NCBI GenBank assembly: GCA_900539695.1
Contig: UQDG01000002.1
Span: forward strand, 1 to 64,000
DNA length: 64,000 nt
Reading direction: 5' to 3'
Origin: an uncultured Oscillospiraceae bacterium
GTDB taxonomy: Bacteria; Bacillota; Clostridia; Oscillospirales; Ruminococcaceae
Shown: positions 8,522 through 17,681 of the stretch, piece after piece
Layout of the letters: each line of letters begins with the position of its first letter
How positions within the stretch are numbered: the stretch's first letter is position 1
The notes under the pieces: model-generated
What the model was told of the DNA's origin: nothing
Database searches by the model: none
What the model saw: the letters and a program-made list of their open reading frames with translations, nothing else
Program-made: the position numbers and the translations under genes

Positions 8522-8536
8522 AAGGAGGTCATTCGT

Positions 8537-10903
8537 ATGCCTATTCACGGCCTGACGGCGGCGGAGGTGGAAAGCCGCCGCGCAGCAGGGCTGACCAACT
8601 GCCCGCCCCGCTCCCCCACCAAAACCACCGGGGAGATCGTGCGGGACAATATCTGTACCTATTTCAACCTCGTGTTTCTGGTGCTGGCGCTCATGCTGCT
8701 GTCCGTTGGTTCCTGGCTGAACATGGGGTTTCTGGGTATCGTGTTCTGGAACACCCTCATCGGCATTATCCAACAGCTGCGCGCCAAAAAGACCATCGAC
8801 GAGCTGACCCTTGTCTCCGCCCACAAGGTGCGCTGCCTGCGGGACGGACAGTGGGTGGAGCTGCTCTCAGACGAATTGGTGCAGGACGATGTGGTGGAGA
8901 TCCGCGCGGGCGAGCAGATTGCCGCCGATGCCGTGGTACTGGACGGCACCGCCCAGGCCAACGAAAGTCTGCTGACCGGTGAAGCACGTCCCATCGCCAA
9001 AAATCCCGGGGACGAGCTGCGTTCCGGCAGCTTTTTGGCCGCCGGGCACTGCGTGGCGCGGCTGACCAAAGTGGGGGCCGAAAGCTACGCCGCCAAACTG
9101 GCTACCGAGGCCAAGGCCGACGGCCACAAGGTGGTCAAGGGCGAGATGATGCGCAGCCTGGACAAGCTGATCCGGGCCATCGGCATCGCGCTGGTACCCA
9201 TCGGCGCGGCGCTTCTGTACAAGCAGCATTGGCAGCTGGGCGTGGCCATGCGCGGCAGCGTGGAGACCACCGTGGCGGCGCTGATCGGTATGATCCCCGA
9301 GGGCCTGTACCTGCTGACCAGCGTGGCCTTGGCCGTGGGCATGATGCGGCTGGCCCGCCGCCGGGTGCTGACTCAGGACATGAACTGCATTGAAACGCTG
9401 GCCCGGGTGGATGTGCTGTGCGTAGACAAGACCGGCACCATCACCGAGAGCACAATGCAGGCGGACGAGCCGGTTTTGCTTAATGAAAACGCGCCTGTCA
9501 CCGACATTTTAACCACCTTTTACAGCGGTGAGGAGCCAGACAACGACACCGCCCGTGCCCTGTGCGAGAAATTCGGCCAGGGTGGCAGCCCTTGGTTTGC
9601 CGCCCGCAGCATCCCCTTTAACACGGCCTACAAATACAGCGCCAAAAGCTTTGGGGCGCAGGGCAGTTATGTCGTAGGTGCACCGGATATTTTGGCCGGT
9701 GCCCGTCTGGCAGAGTTGCGCCCCGTACTGGACCCGCTGCTGGCCCAGGGGCGGCGCGTGCTGCTGCTGGCCCGCTGTAAGGGCGAACTGCCCGACCCGC
9801 CTGCCCGGCTGGACCCGGACACGCTGGAGTTTTTGGCATTGCTGCCGCTGCAAAACCGCATCCGGGAGAGCGCACCGGAGACCTTTGCCTACTTTGCGCG
9901 TCAGGGCGTGGACGTGAAAGTGATTTCCGGCGACGACCCGCGGGTCGTCAGCCATGTAGCCGCCCAGGCGGGCATCCGCGGGGCTGACCAGTGGGTAGAC
10001 GCGGCAGCCCTGAAAAACGACCGCGAGTTGGAAAAAGCCGCCGCCCACTGCACGGTATTTGGCCGTGTAACGCCGGAGCAAAAGCGCAAGCTGGTACACG
10101 CCCTGCAAAAGCAGGGACATACAGTGGCCATGACCGGCGATGGCGTAAACGACGTTCTGGCGTTGAAAGATGCCGACTGCGGCATTGCCATGGCATCGGG
10201 TGCGCAGGCCGCCAGCCAGGTGGCACAGCTGGTGCTGCTGGATTCGGACTTCGGTGCGCTGCCCCATGTAGTGGCCGAAGGACGCCGGGTCATCAACAAC
10301 ATCCAGCGGTCGGCGTCGCTGTTTTTGGTCAAAAACATCTTCTCGGTGCTGCTCAGCGTCGTATCGCTGGTGCTGCCGCTGACTTATCCGTTTTTGCCGC
10401 TGCAGCTGTCGCTGCTCGGCGCCGCAACCATCGGTACGCCAGCGTTTTTTCTGGCGCTGGAGCCGAACCACGAGCGGGTGCGCGGGCGGTTTATCTCCAA
10501 CGTGCTGCGGGCGGCGCTGCCCGGCGGCATAACGGATTTTTTACTGGTATTTTTGGCGCAGGGGTTCTGCTTTGCCTTTGACCTGTCCAGTGATTACCTG
10601 GGCACCATCAGTACGATCGTGGTGCTGACAGTGGGCCTGATGGTACTGTGGGGCGTCTGCCGCCCGTTCAACACCTGGCACTGGGTACTTTGGGGAGCGA
10701 TGGCAGTCATCGGCTACGGCGGCGCGTTGCTGCTGGCCCCCTGGCTGGGGCTGGTCAAGCTGGATCTGGGCGGCACGCTGGTGCTGGTGGCCCTGCTTGG
10801 CCTGGCCGGGCCGACGCTGTTTGGCGTAAGCCTGCTGAATACCCGCATCCACAGCGCCGCAGGCGAGGTACAGGATAAGGTGCGGCGAAGGAGAGAATCA
10901 TAA
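8537..10903 (+). CDS. HAD-type cation-translocating P-type ATPase (CtpE-like)
   Basis: A 788-residue P-type ATPase that pumps cations across the membrane using ATP. The phosphorylated Asp is D297 in CVDKTGTITES, the hinge motif TGDGVND is at about 533-539, and the actuator loop has LLTGEARP (the TGE motif). The membrane motif IPEGLYLL matches the PEGL of calcium-type P2 pumps, and the overall form resembles mycobacterial CtpE and pneumococcal relatives, so Ca2+ is the best guess. There is no N-terminal heavy-metal domain. I chose the start at 8537 (MPIHGL) because AAGGAGG precedes it; the frame stays open further upstream into the repeat, but without a ribosome site. Confidence 0.93.
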   Translation: MPIHGLTAAEVESRRAAGLTNCPPRSPTKTTGEIVRDNICTYFNLVFLVLALMLLSVGSWLNMGFLGIVFWNTLIGIIQQLRAKKTIDELTLVSAHKVRCLRDGQWVELLSDELVQDDVVEIRAGEQIAADAVVLDGTAQANESLLTGEARPIAKNPGDELRSGSFLAAGHCVARLTKVGAESYAAKLATEAKADGHKVVKGEMMRSLDKLIRAIGIALVPIGAALLYKQHWQLGVAMRGSVETTVAALIGMIPEGLYLLTSVALAVGMMRLARRRVLTQDMNCIETLARVDVLCVDKTGTITESTMQADEPVLLNENAPVTDILTTFYSGEEPDNDTARALCEKFGQGGSPWFAARSIPFNTAYKYSAKSFGAQGSYVVGAPDILAGARLAELRPVLDPLLAQGRRVLLLARCKGELPDPPARLDPDTLEFLALLPLQNRIRESAPETFAYFARQGVDVKVISGDDPRVVSHVAAQAGIRGADQWVDAAALKNDRELEKAAAHCTVFGRVTPEQKRKLVHALQKQGHTVAMTGDGVNDVLALKDADCGIAMASGAQAASQVAQLVLLDSDFGALPHVVAEGRRVINNIQRSASLFLVKNIFSVLLSVVSLVLPLTYPFLPLQLSLLGAATIGTPAFFLALEPNHERVRGRFISNVLRAALPGGITDFLLVFLAQGFCFAFDLSSDYLGTISTIVVLTVGLMVLWGVCRPFNTWHWVLWGAMAVIGYGGALLLAPWLGLVKLDLGGTLVLVALLGLAGPTLFGVSLLNTRIHSAAGEVQDKVRRRRES

Positions 10904-10913
10904 CTTCAACTAA

Positions 10914-11025
10914 AAGCCTCCCTCACAGAGGAAGGCATCTGCGCGTAAGCGCAGACGGAGGGAGAGAGCCTTCCATCCAAAGCTCTCCCTACCCGCTTCG
11001 CGGGAGCCCCCTCCCAGAGGGGTCA
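10914..11025. repeat. Family B repeat, long form
   Basis: CCTCCCTCACAGAGGAAGG...GGAGGGAGAGAG and CCCGCTTCGCGGGAGCCCCCTCCCAGAGGGG: the same arrangement as at 6779-6905, placed directly after the ATPase stop codon. Confidence 0.7.
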
Positions 11026-11053
11026 AAAACACCGTCCGCCCGCCACACAACAT

Positions 11054-11096
11054 AAAACCCGCGCTTTCCGGCAATGCCGAGAGCGCGGGTTTTCCT
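11054..11096 (+). terminator. Terminator of the P-type ATPase gene
   Basis: Stem AAACCCGCGCT...AGCGCGGGTTTT around CCGGCAATGCCG, followed by TTTTCC. Confidence 0.8.
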
Positions 11097-11110
11097 ATTT
11101 GCAATATTTA

Positions 11111-11282
11111 GGCAATACCGCATAATTCTAAGTGCCGATACGGCGAGCGAGGTGCGGCAGATGCTAAGCCAAAAGCGCAGATAATACTTTGTGTATTATC
11201 GAGCATTTTGGCAACGCAGATGCCGTGCCGCAGCCGCCGGAGCGGTGCTTAAGCCGTTAGGCGGGAATTGTGCGGTGTTGCC
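11111..11282. repeat. 172-bp palindromic element, family A, subfamily 2, inverted
   Basis: Inserted in the opposite orientation to the copies at 3669 and 8309. It is flanked by TTTA on both sides (apparent target duplication). It belongs to the more GC-rich subfamily with GCCGTGCCGCAG in one arm. Its right end touches the stop region of the next minus-strand gene. Confidence 0.9.
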
Positions 11283-11283
11283 T

Positions 11284-12105
11284 TTATTCCGTTTCTTCCC
11301 CGGCGGCGGCCCAAGTACAGGCCAGGCCGCACAGGCCAAACACACCCATGGCCAGGCCGGTCAGCAGATCAGGCATGGTCAGCATACCATTGAAAGCCTC
11401 AAACAGCGTTTGCGGCAGCTCGATGCAGGTGCACAGCAGAAAACACCCGGCCCCGGCGGCAAACAGCGTGTGACCGCAGGGCAGGCCCGGCGTCAAAAAC
11501 ACTTTAAGCAGCACCACCGCAAACAACAGCGCCGCCACAGCACTGAGTACCCGCAGCGTGCAGGGGATGCGCCCCAGCGAGGCAGGCACAAACTGGAACC
11601 GCCACACCAGCCGCCATAAAAAAGCCAGCGGCAGCACCAGGCCCGGCAGTGCGCCGCCCAATTTCTGGCGGCGCACACCAAAGCCGGTCAGGGCGCGCCA
11701 GCCGTACACCAGCAGCCATGCACCTGCCAGCACCGGCGTGATGACATCCGCCCAAGCGGTCCAAGCCGGAGTGGTGGCATACAGTTCCGGGTAGGCGGAG
11801 ATCGTTTGGGCCGAGGACACCGACAGCAGACCGCTGCCCAGCAGCAGCGCGCCTGTCATCAACATGCAACAGCCCAGGGGCAGGTTGGTGTCGGTTAGCT
11901 CTGTGGGCTGGGCAGCCACCCGCCGGGCAGGCAGGTAGGGCAGCGCCAGCGCCGCCAGCCAGGGCAGATACCGCGCCCACACCGAGGCTTGCAGCGCAAA
12001 GCCGGTGGAAGCATCCATCCACTGCAGCAGGTCCACTACATGCAGCGCCGCCAGCACGATGCCGACAGCCAGCACAAGAACCGCATAGAATCGTTTATTT
12101 TGCAT
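11284..12105 (-). CDS. Polytopic membrane protein, unknown function
   Basis: A 273-residue protein with about seven hydrophobic segments, beginning with FYAVLVLAVGIVLAALHVV and ending with a short acidic tail. There are no recognisable catalytic motifs, and I do not recognise the family. It is divergent from the SpoIID gene, with only 116 bases between the two starts, so they may share a control region. The stop lies almost at the end of a family A repeat, which seems to have inserted immediately downstream. Confidence 0.7.
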   Translation of the reverse strand: MQNKRFYAVLVLAVGIVLAALHVVDLLQWMDASTGFALQASVWARYLPWLAALALPYLPARRVAAQPTELTDTNLPLGCCMLMTGALLLGSGLLSVSSAQTISAYPELYATTPAWTAWADVITPVLAGAWLLVYGWRALTGFGVRRQKLGGALPGLVLPLAFLWRLVWRFQFVPASLGRIPCTLRVLSAVAALLFAVVLLKVFLTPGLPCGHTLFAAGAGCFLLCTCIELPQTLFEAFNGMLTMPDLLTGLAMGVFGLCGLACTWAAAGEETE

Positions 12106-12221
12106 GGGTCTTCCCCCGTTGTTTCATAAGATGGCAGGCTTGTTTCATAGAATGTACAAGCGCTGGATACAAAACATTGTACCGCCACGCGCCCCAAATT
12201 GCAAGCATGGAGTGCCCATCT

Positions 12222-13250
12222 ATGAAAAAATCATCCCTTACCGTTTTCGCTTTTGCCCTTCTGGCGGCGGCTGCACCTTTTGCTGCGCTGCTGGTACCGC
12301 CTGCCTCGCCCACACCCCCAACGGATTCTGTCCAGGCGGACGATCTCTCCCCCGCTGCCACACCGCAGCCTTTGCCCACGATGCCGCCCAGCAATGCTCA
12401 AAACGGTACCACCGTCCCTAATGCCGCGTTGGCAGCGGCGGACATCACCCTGTATGACGCCGACACCGGAACCAACCGGGTAGTGAGCGTGCGGGACTTT
12501 CTCATCGGTGCCGCCGCCTGCGAGATGCCGCCGACCTGGAACGACGACACCCTGCTGGCCCAGATGGTGGCCAGCCACAGCTATGCACTGGCGCTGGGGG
12601 CGCCGATGCAGGTCAATTCGGCCCTCTGCGCCGGGTGGACGGATACCGAGGTATTGAAAGCGCGCTGGGGCGATGATTTCACTGCCTACTACAGCCGCTT
12701 TTCCGCGCTGGCGGACGGAGCCGCCGGGGCATTGCTGTGCTATGGCGGTGCACCGGCCGCCGCCTGCTACCACAGCATCAGCAACGGCGTGACCGAGGCC
12801 AGCCAGAACGTGTGGACCTCGGCCCTGCCCTACCTGCAGGGAGTGGCCTCCCCCTGGGACAAGACGGCCGACGGCTACGAGACGACCATCACCTACAGCT
12901 GCGAGCAGGTGGATGCCATTTTGCAGGGCCTTGGTTTGGAGCCGGAGACACTGGCTGACACCGCCCCCGCCGCCTGGTTTGGCGCGGCGCAGTTGGACGA
13001 GGCCGGATATGTAGCTTCGATGTCCGTCTGCGGAGAAGCTTTTTCCGGCACGCGGCTGCGGCGGGCACTGGCCCTGCGTTCGACCTGTTTTGCCGTGCAG
13101 TACGCCGACGGCACGTTCGCCTTTACCACCCGCGGCTACGGCCATTGCGTGGGCCTGAGCCAGCACGGCGCCCAATCCATGGCCGAAGGCGGCGCCGATT
13201 GGCGGGAAATTTTGACCTATTATTTCCCCGGGTGCGAGGTAGTGGAGTAA
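12222..13250 (+). CDS. spoIID: SpoIID/LytB domain protein
   Basis: A 343-residue exported protein. Residues 1-25 form a signal peptide or membrane anchor (MKKSSLTVFAFALLAAAAPF), then a Pro/Thr-rich linker, then a SpoIID domain from about residue 80. The expected catalytic Glu is E101 in AAACEMPPTW. The other conserved blocks are YHSISNGVTEASQNVW and GYGHCVGLSQHGAQSMA near the C-terminus. SpoIID is a lytic transglycosylase that trims peptidoglycan during engulfment of the forespore. The ATG at 12222 suits the signal peptide although the ribosome site is weak; 12207 is an alternative. No spoIIQ or other sporulation gene is adjacent. Confidence 0.88.
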   Translation: MKKSSLTVFAFALLAAAAPFAALLVPPASPTPPTDSVQADDLSPAATPQPLPTMPPSNAQNGTTVPNAALAAADITLYDADTGTNRVVSVRDFLIGAAACEMPPTWNDDTLLAQMVASHSYALALGAPMQVNSALCAGWTDTEVLKARWGDDFTAYYSRFSALADGAAGALLCYGGAPAAACYHSISNGVTEASQNVWTSALPYLQGVASPWDKTADGYETTITYSCEQVDAILQGLGLEPETLADTAPAAWFGAAQLDEAGYVASMSVCGEAFSGTRLRRALALRSTCFAVQYADGTFAFTTRGYGHCVGLSQHGAQSMAEGGADWREILTYYFPGCEVVE

Positions 13251-13253
13251 AGC

Positions 13254-13284
13254 AAAAGGGATGCGCCGTGGAAAGCGCATCCCT
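13254..13284 (-). terminator. Terminator of the fructose PTS gene
   Basis: Stem AGGGATGCGC with GCGCATCCCT. On the minus strand it is followed by TTTTGC. It lies just after the SpoIID stop on the other strand and could slow both transcripts. Confidence 0.65.
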
Positions 13285-13300
13285 GAAAATTCAGCCGTGC

Positions 13301-13334
13301 ATTGTAGGGGCGGATGCAAGCATCGCCCCCCTAC
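13301..13334. repeat. Family D repeat fragment (TGTAGGGG-type)
   Basis: TTGTAGGGGCGGATGCAAGC followed by ATCGCCCCCCTACAA: an inverted pair of the GTAGGGGCG motif. Related copies are at 22660-22738 and 59899-59955, with a fragment near 105-135. Confidence 0.55.
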
Positions 13335-13350
13335 AAAATCAGCCGCCCTC

Positions 13351-15240
13351 TTACCCCTTCACCGGCTTTTTCAGTACGCCCATGATGAGTGCCGTCAGCA
13401 AACTGCCGCACAGCAGGGCAGTCAAAAATCCGATGGGGTTATCGATCACCGCGATGAGGAACAACCCGCCGTGGGGGGCCGGGCAGCGGCAGCCAAACTG
13501 CACAGCCAGCGCACCGGCCAGGCTGCTGCCTGCCATGCAGGCGGGCACCACGCGCAGCGGATCACGCAGCGCAAAGGGCAGTGCACCCTCGGTTACAAAG
13601 GATGCCCCCATCAGCAGGTTTTGCGGCGCGGTGCGACGTTCCTCCCTGGTGAAACGGTGCGGGAACAGCAGGCAGGCCAGCGCCACGCCGATGGGCGGCA
13701 CCATGCCGCCGATCATGACCGCCGCCATAATATCCAGCTGGTCGCTGACCAACGCCAGCGTGCCAGTCAGATAGGCGGCCTTGTTGATGGGCCCGCCATA
13801 GTCGGTGGCCATCAGCGCACCCAGCACAGCGCCCACCGTCAGACGGCTGCCGCCGCGCATCGAATCCAACGCACGGTACAGCTTTTGGTTAAAGCGTCCC
13901 AGCGGCGGGTTGACCGCCAGCGCCATCAGCGCCGCAATGCCCAGCAAACTGAGCAGCGGCGTTAAAAAACTGCTGCGCACCTGCTGCAGGTTTTCCGGTA
14001 TTTTTTTGCCCAGCCCGTTCAAAAAACGCACCAGCAGGCCTGCCGCAAAACCGGCAATCAGCGCACCCCAGAACCCGGAGGACACCCAGCTGAGCTTATT
14101 GCCCGCCGTGGTGCCCAGCTGAGCCATGTAGCCGCCCATCAAGCCCGGCATGAACGCCGGGGCGTCGCCGATGCTGACCGCAATGGACGCCGCCAGCACC
14201 GGGTAGATCAGCACAAAGGCCTCTTTGCCGCTATTATTCAGCAGGTCGCAATATTTTTGCGCCAGGCCCATCTGCGCCAAAAGCAGCGACAGGGCGATCA
14301 TGACGCCGCCCACCACCACAAAGGGAATCATGTAGGAGATGCCGTTCATCAGGTGGCGGTACGTTTCGCGGCCCAGCTCCCGCCAATCGCTGGTGCGGAA
14401 GGCGTTGCCACCGCGGTAGACGGGCACCTTGCTGTTCAGCGCCTTGTTCAGCACGGCGTCAGCATTGCGCACCGCGTCACCGGCCGAGACTGTCACCAGA
14501 CGCTTGCCCACGAACCGCGCCATCGACACGCCCTTGTCGGCGGCAATGATGATGCAGTCTGCGGCGGCGATCTCGTCGCTTTCCAGCTCGTCGTTCACGC
14601 CCACCGCACCGTTGGTCTCCACTTTGATGGTCACGCCCCGCTCCTGCGCCGCTTTGCGCAGGGCCTCGGCCGCCAGGTAGGTGTGGGCCACGCCCATGGG
14701 GCAGGCCGTAACCGCCAGCAGCCGGTACTGGGCCGGGGGCGGCGGCGTCTCGGCGGCAGGGCTCTCCTCTGCAGGCGGCGGAGCAGGTTCCTCGTGCCGG
14801 GCGATCAGGCTGCAAAAAGCCGTTGGCGTGGGGGCATCCAGCATCTGCCGGCAGACTCCCTCATCCAGCAGCAGGGTGGCCAGGCCCGCCAGCATCTGCA
14901 CATGCAGGTCGTTGGCATCTGCCGGTGCAGCGATCAAAAACAGCAGCCGCACCGGCTCGCCGTCCGGCGTATCGCAGGGCAGCGGCGGGTCCAGCGTTAA
15001 GGCGGCCAGCTCGGCATGGGCCACCCCTGCGCTTTTGGCGTGGGGGATGGCCAGCCCGCGGCCCATGCAGATGCCGCCCATTTTTTCACGTTCCAGGACA
15101 TCCTGTTCAAATTGTACGGTGTCGGTCAGGCAGCCGCTTTTCTGCACCAATTCCACCAGTTGGTGGATCGCCGCAGGCAGAGAATCCGCCTGTTGGCGCA
15201 GCGCCACGCAGCAGGGCTGCAGGTGATCTGTGATGTGCAT
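13351..15240 (-). CDS. fruA: Fructose PTS enzyme IIABC
   Basis: A 629-residue permease of the fructose phosphotransferase system that imports and phosphorylates fructose. The domains run IIA, IIB, IIC. IIA (residues 1-150) has its phosphohistidine at H67 (GLAIPHAKS). A Pro/Ala linker follows at 150-170. IIB (about 172-270) has its phosphocysteine at C180 in VTACPMGVAHTYLA. The membrane IIC part follows to the end with several helices and FMPGLMGGYMAQ. The usual partners fruR and fruK are not adjacent, so it is transcribed alone here. The ATG has GGGGGA upstream. Mannose-type or 2-O-glycerate relatives are possible, but the IIAB order fits fructose best. Confidence 0.9.
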   Translation of the reverse strand: MHITDHLQPCCVALRQQADSLPAAIHQLVELVQKSGCLTDTVQFEQDVLEREKMGGICMGRGLAIPHAKSAGVAHAELAALTLDPPLPCDTPDGEPVRLLFLIAAPADANDLHVQMLAGLATLLLDEGVCRQMLDAPTPTAFCSLIARHEEPAPPPAEESPAAETPPPPAQYRLLAVTACPMGVAHTYLAAEALRKAAQERGVTIKVETNGAVGVNDELESDEIAAADCIIIAADKGVSMARFVGKRLVTVSAGDAVRNADAVLNKALNSKVPVYRGGNAFRTSDWRELGRETYRHLMNGISYMIPFVVVGGVMIALSLLLAQMGLAQKYCDLLNNSGKEAFVLIYPVLAASIAVSIGDAPAFMPGLMGGYMAQLGTTAGNKLSWVSSGFWGALIAGFAAGLLVRFLNGLGKKIPENLQQVRSSFLTPLLSLLGIAALMALAVNPPLGRFNQKLYRALDSMRGGSRLTVGAVLGALMATDYGGPINKAAYLTGTLALVSDQLDIMAAVMIGGMVPPIGVALACLLFPHRFTREERRTAPQNLLMGASFVTEGALPFALRDPLRVVPACMAGSSLAGALAVQFGCRCPAPHGGLFLIAVIDNPIGFLTALLCGSLLTALIMGVLKKPVKG

Positions 15241-15275
15241 TGGGATGTCCCCCTTTGGAAAATTTGTACAATCCG

Positions 15276-15308
15276 AAAAAAGCGGCCCCGCCAGAACGGA
15301 GCCGCTTT
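15276..15308 (-). terminator. Terminator of the msmX-like gene
   Basis: Minus-strand stem AAGCGGCTCCG...GGGGCCGCTT followed by TTTTTT, 18 bases after the ATPase stop. Confidence 0.85.
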
Positions 15309-15325
15309 TATAAAGTTTACGTGGA

Positions 15326-16438
15326 TTAGTTGAGCAGGGTCAGCTCGGTCTCGGGATCGAACAGGTGAATCTTGTTGGTATCCATGGCAACCACGATCTT
15401 GTCGCCGCGGCGAGACTTGGAGGTGGGAGCCACACGAGCCATCAGGTTCTGGCCCTGGTAGGTCAGGTACAGGTAGATCTCAGCGCCCATCAGCTCGGAG
15501 ACTTCGACCTCAGCGGAGATGTGGCTGTTGAGATGCTTCTCGAGGAATTCCTCGTCGTCCTTGATGTCCTCAGGACGGATGCCGACCTTCAGGGTCTTGC
15601 CAACGTAAGCGTCCAGCTTGCCGTCGGCGGTCTTCTCCTTGGGCAGAGGAATGTCGCTGCCGGCCAGATCAACGGTGAACTGGTCGCCGGTCTTCTTCAG
15701 GGTGCCGTCCAAGAAGTTCATCTGCGGGCTGCCGATGAAGCCTGCGACGAAGATGTTGCAGGGATAATCGTACAGGTTCTGCGGGGTATCGACCTGCTGG
15801 ATCAGGCCGTCCTTCATGACGACGATGCGGTCGCCCATGGTCATGGCCTCGGTCTGGTCATGGGTAACGTAGATGAAGGTGGTAGCCAGCTTCTTGTGCA
15901 GCTTGATGATCTCGGTACGCATGCTGGTACGCAGCTTAGCATCCAGGTTAGACAGAGGCTCGTCGAGCAGGAAGACGGCCGGGTTACGAACCATAGCGCG
16001 GCCCAGGGCAACACGCTGGCGCTGACCACCGGACAGAGCCTTCGGCTTACGGTCGAGCAGGTGCTCGATCTCCAGGATTTTAGCAGCCTCACGGACGCGC
16101 TTGTCGATCTCGTCCTTGGGCATCTTGCGCAGCTCCAGGCCGAATGCCATGTTCTTGTACACGGTCATGTGCGGGTACAGAGCGTAGTTCTGGAAGACCA
16201 TGGCGATGTCGCGGTCTTTCGGGGGAACATCGTTGATCAGGCGGTCGCCAATGTACATCTCACCGCCGGAGATCTCCTCCAGGCCAGCGATCATACGCAG
16301 GGTGGTGGACTTACCGCAGCCGGAAGGGCCGACGAAAACGATAAACTCCTTATCAGCGATCTCGAGGCTGAAATCAGGAACAGCAACAACATTGCCGGGA
16401 TAAACTTTCTTAACGTGACGGCAGCTAATGGAAGCCAT
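15326..16438 (-). CDS. msmX: Multi-sugar ABC transporter ATPase
   Basis: A 370-residue ABC ATPase of the MalK/UgpC/MsmX group. Walker A is GPSGCGKST (37-45), the signature LSGGQ is at 135-139, Walker B is VFLLDEP (155-161), and a C-terminal TOBE-type domain from about 240 fits MalK-like proteins. It hydrolyses ATP to drive sugar uptake. No permease or binding-protein genes are nearby, as with B. subtilis MsmX, which serves many sugar importers encoded elsewhere. AraC is divergently transcribed 121 bases away. The ATG has a GGAGG site. Confidence 0.92.
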   Translation of the reverse strand: MASISCRHVKKVYPGNVVAVPDFSLEIADKEFIVFVGPSGCGKSTTLRMIAGLEEISGGEMYIGDRLINDVPPKDRDIAMVFQNYALYPHMTVYKNMAFGLELRKMPKDEIDKRVREAAKILEIEHLLDRKPKALSGGQRQRVALGRAMVRNPAVFLLDEPLSNLDAKLRTSMRTEIIKLHKKLATTFIYVTHDQTEAMTMGDRIVVMKDGLIQQVDTPQNLYDYPCNIFVAGFIGSPQMNFLDGTLKKTGDQFTVDLAGSDIPLPKEKTADGKLDAYVGKTLKVGIRPEDIKDDEEFLEKHLNSHISAEVEVSELMGAEIYLYLTYQGQNLMARVAPTSKSRRGDKIVVAMDTNKIHLFDPETELTLLN

Positions 16439-16559
16439 AATACGTATCCTCCAGTTATTTACAGTGGTTTACAGCCCGGGTAGAGGGGGCTGTCTTTCTT
16501 GACAAGACTATAATAACAGGTTACAATTGGTTTGAAAATAGCATTTTATTGATATAGAG

Positions 16560-17342
16560 GTGTTGAAATTGATATTTGACCCGGAAATTTACTGCACCGC
16601 TGCCGAGACCCGCGAACTGGACGGAAAGGATGCCGTCACACTGGCTGGCGCCGGGCTGTGGGCAGGGGTTCTTTCCCGCGGGGAGTGCCTGTTGGAAGGT
16701 CTGGCCCGGCCGGGACAGAGCGGGGATATTCTGTTAGGCCCCTCCCCACTGGCGCTGACGCCGCAGACCGATTGCCACCTGGTGGCCGTGCGGCTGACCG
16801 GCCTGTGTGCCGACGCCTACCTACTAAGTATGGGCACACCCTGCTGGGCCGATGGCGCGGCCTGTCCCGGCGCGGCGGAACTGATCGCCCAGCTGCACGG
16901 CGGCGGCAGTGCCCCCCTGGCCTACGGCCTGCTGTGCGCCCTGGGCAAGGCGGATGAGACAGCCCGTCCCCTGCCGCCGCTGGTGGCCGAGGCGGTGGCG
17001 GCCATCCGGCAGAATTACATGGCACTGTACGGCGTGGAGGAATTGAGCGAACAGCTGGGCGTGACGAAGAGCCACCTGGTACGGACGTTCAAGCAGGAGA
17101 TCGGCGTGTCGCCGGGGAAGTACCTGACCAATGTGCGCATTGAGGCCGTGAAGGCACTGCTTTTGAGCGACGAGTACAATTTGGAGATGATTGCCGGGAT
17201 GACGGGGTTTTCGGGGGCGAACTATTTGTGCCGGGTGTTTAAACGGGAGGTGGGGGTATCCCCTGCCGCCTGGCGGGCGGCAGCCGCGCCCTTGCCGGCG
17301 GTGCCGAAATTGCCGCCGAGAAGTGCGGAGATGTTTGTTTAA
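16560..17342 (+). CDS. AraC-family transcriptional regulator
   Basis: A 260-residue protein. The N-terminal 130 residues look like a cupin-type effector domain. The C-terminal 100 residues carry two helix-turn-helix units: EELSEQLGVTKSHLVRTFKQ and the conserved IAGMTGFSGANYLCRVFKREVGVSP, which match AraC DNA-binding domains. Such proteins usually sense a sugar or related signal. Divergence from the multi-sugar ATPase gene suggests it controls that gene. The start is uncertain: GTG 16560 is the longest form, but TTG 16569 has better spacing to AGAGG. Confidence 0.85.
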   Translation: MLKLIFDPEIYCTAAETRELDGKDAVTLAGAGLWAGVLSRGECLLEGLARPGQSGDILLGPSPLALTPQTDCHLVAVRLTGLCADAYLLSMGTPCWADGAACPGAAELIAQLHGGGSAPLAYGLLCALGKADETARPLPPLVAEAVAAIRQNYMALYGVEELSEQLGVTKSHLVRTFKQEIGVSPGKYLTNVRIEAVKALLLSDEYNLEMIAGMTGFSGANYLCRVFKREVGVSPAAWRAAAAPLPAVPKLPPRSAEMFV

Positions 17343-17351
17343 TACAAACAC

Positions 17352-17381
17352 AAAAGCCCGCAGAAAATCTGCGGGCTTTTG
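17352..17381 (+). terminator. Terminator of the AraC gene
   Basis: AAAAGCCCGCAGA with TCTGCGGGCTTTT: a perfect 13-base stem ending in a T run. Confidence 0.92.
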
Positions 17382-17432
17382 TGCATAGAGGGGTGGGAAA
17401 GTATATAAAGGTCAGTGAATGTCGTAAATTTA

Positions 17433-17451
17433 TGCATCGATATATTGATGC
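17433..17451. promoter_or_regulatory. 18-base palindrome upstream of the Lrp gene
   Basis: GCATCGATATATTGATGC has one mismatch between its arms. It sits about 60 bases ahead of the promoter in a 340-base AT-rich gap. It is a candidate binding site for a dimeric regulator such as the downstream Lrp protein, but it does not clearly match a known Lrp consensus. The rest of the gap shows only the promoter. Confidence 0.35.
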
Positions 17452-17512
17452 GTCGCTTGATTGATTACAGCTATTATTATAGCCTTTTTTCTTAATTTGT
17501 CAAACGTCCCCC

Positions 17513-17541
17513 TTGCAATTTGTTTTTAAAAACATTATAAT
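17513..17541 (+). promoter_or_regulatory. Promoter of the Lrp operon
   Basis: TTGCAA (17513-17518), 17 bases, TATAAT (17536-17541), within strongly AT-rich DNA. Confidence 0.65.
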
Positions 17542-17681
17542 AAACCAGTAAATGCTTAATTATATTTAGTTGCTGCCGAAAAAATCACATTTTTCCTATT
17601 TTGTCAAACCTCACAACGGCGCTTTTCTTCATTTTATTTTTTTGTGCGCATTATACAAAACTTTGTAAGAGGAGTCATCCC

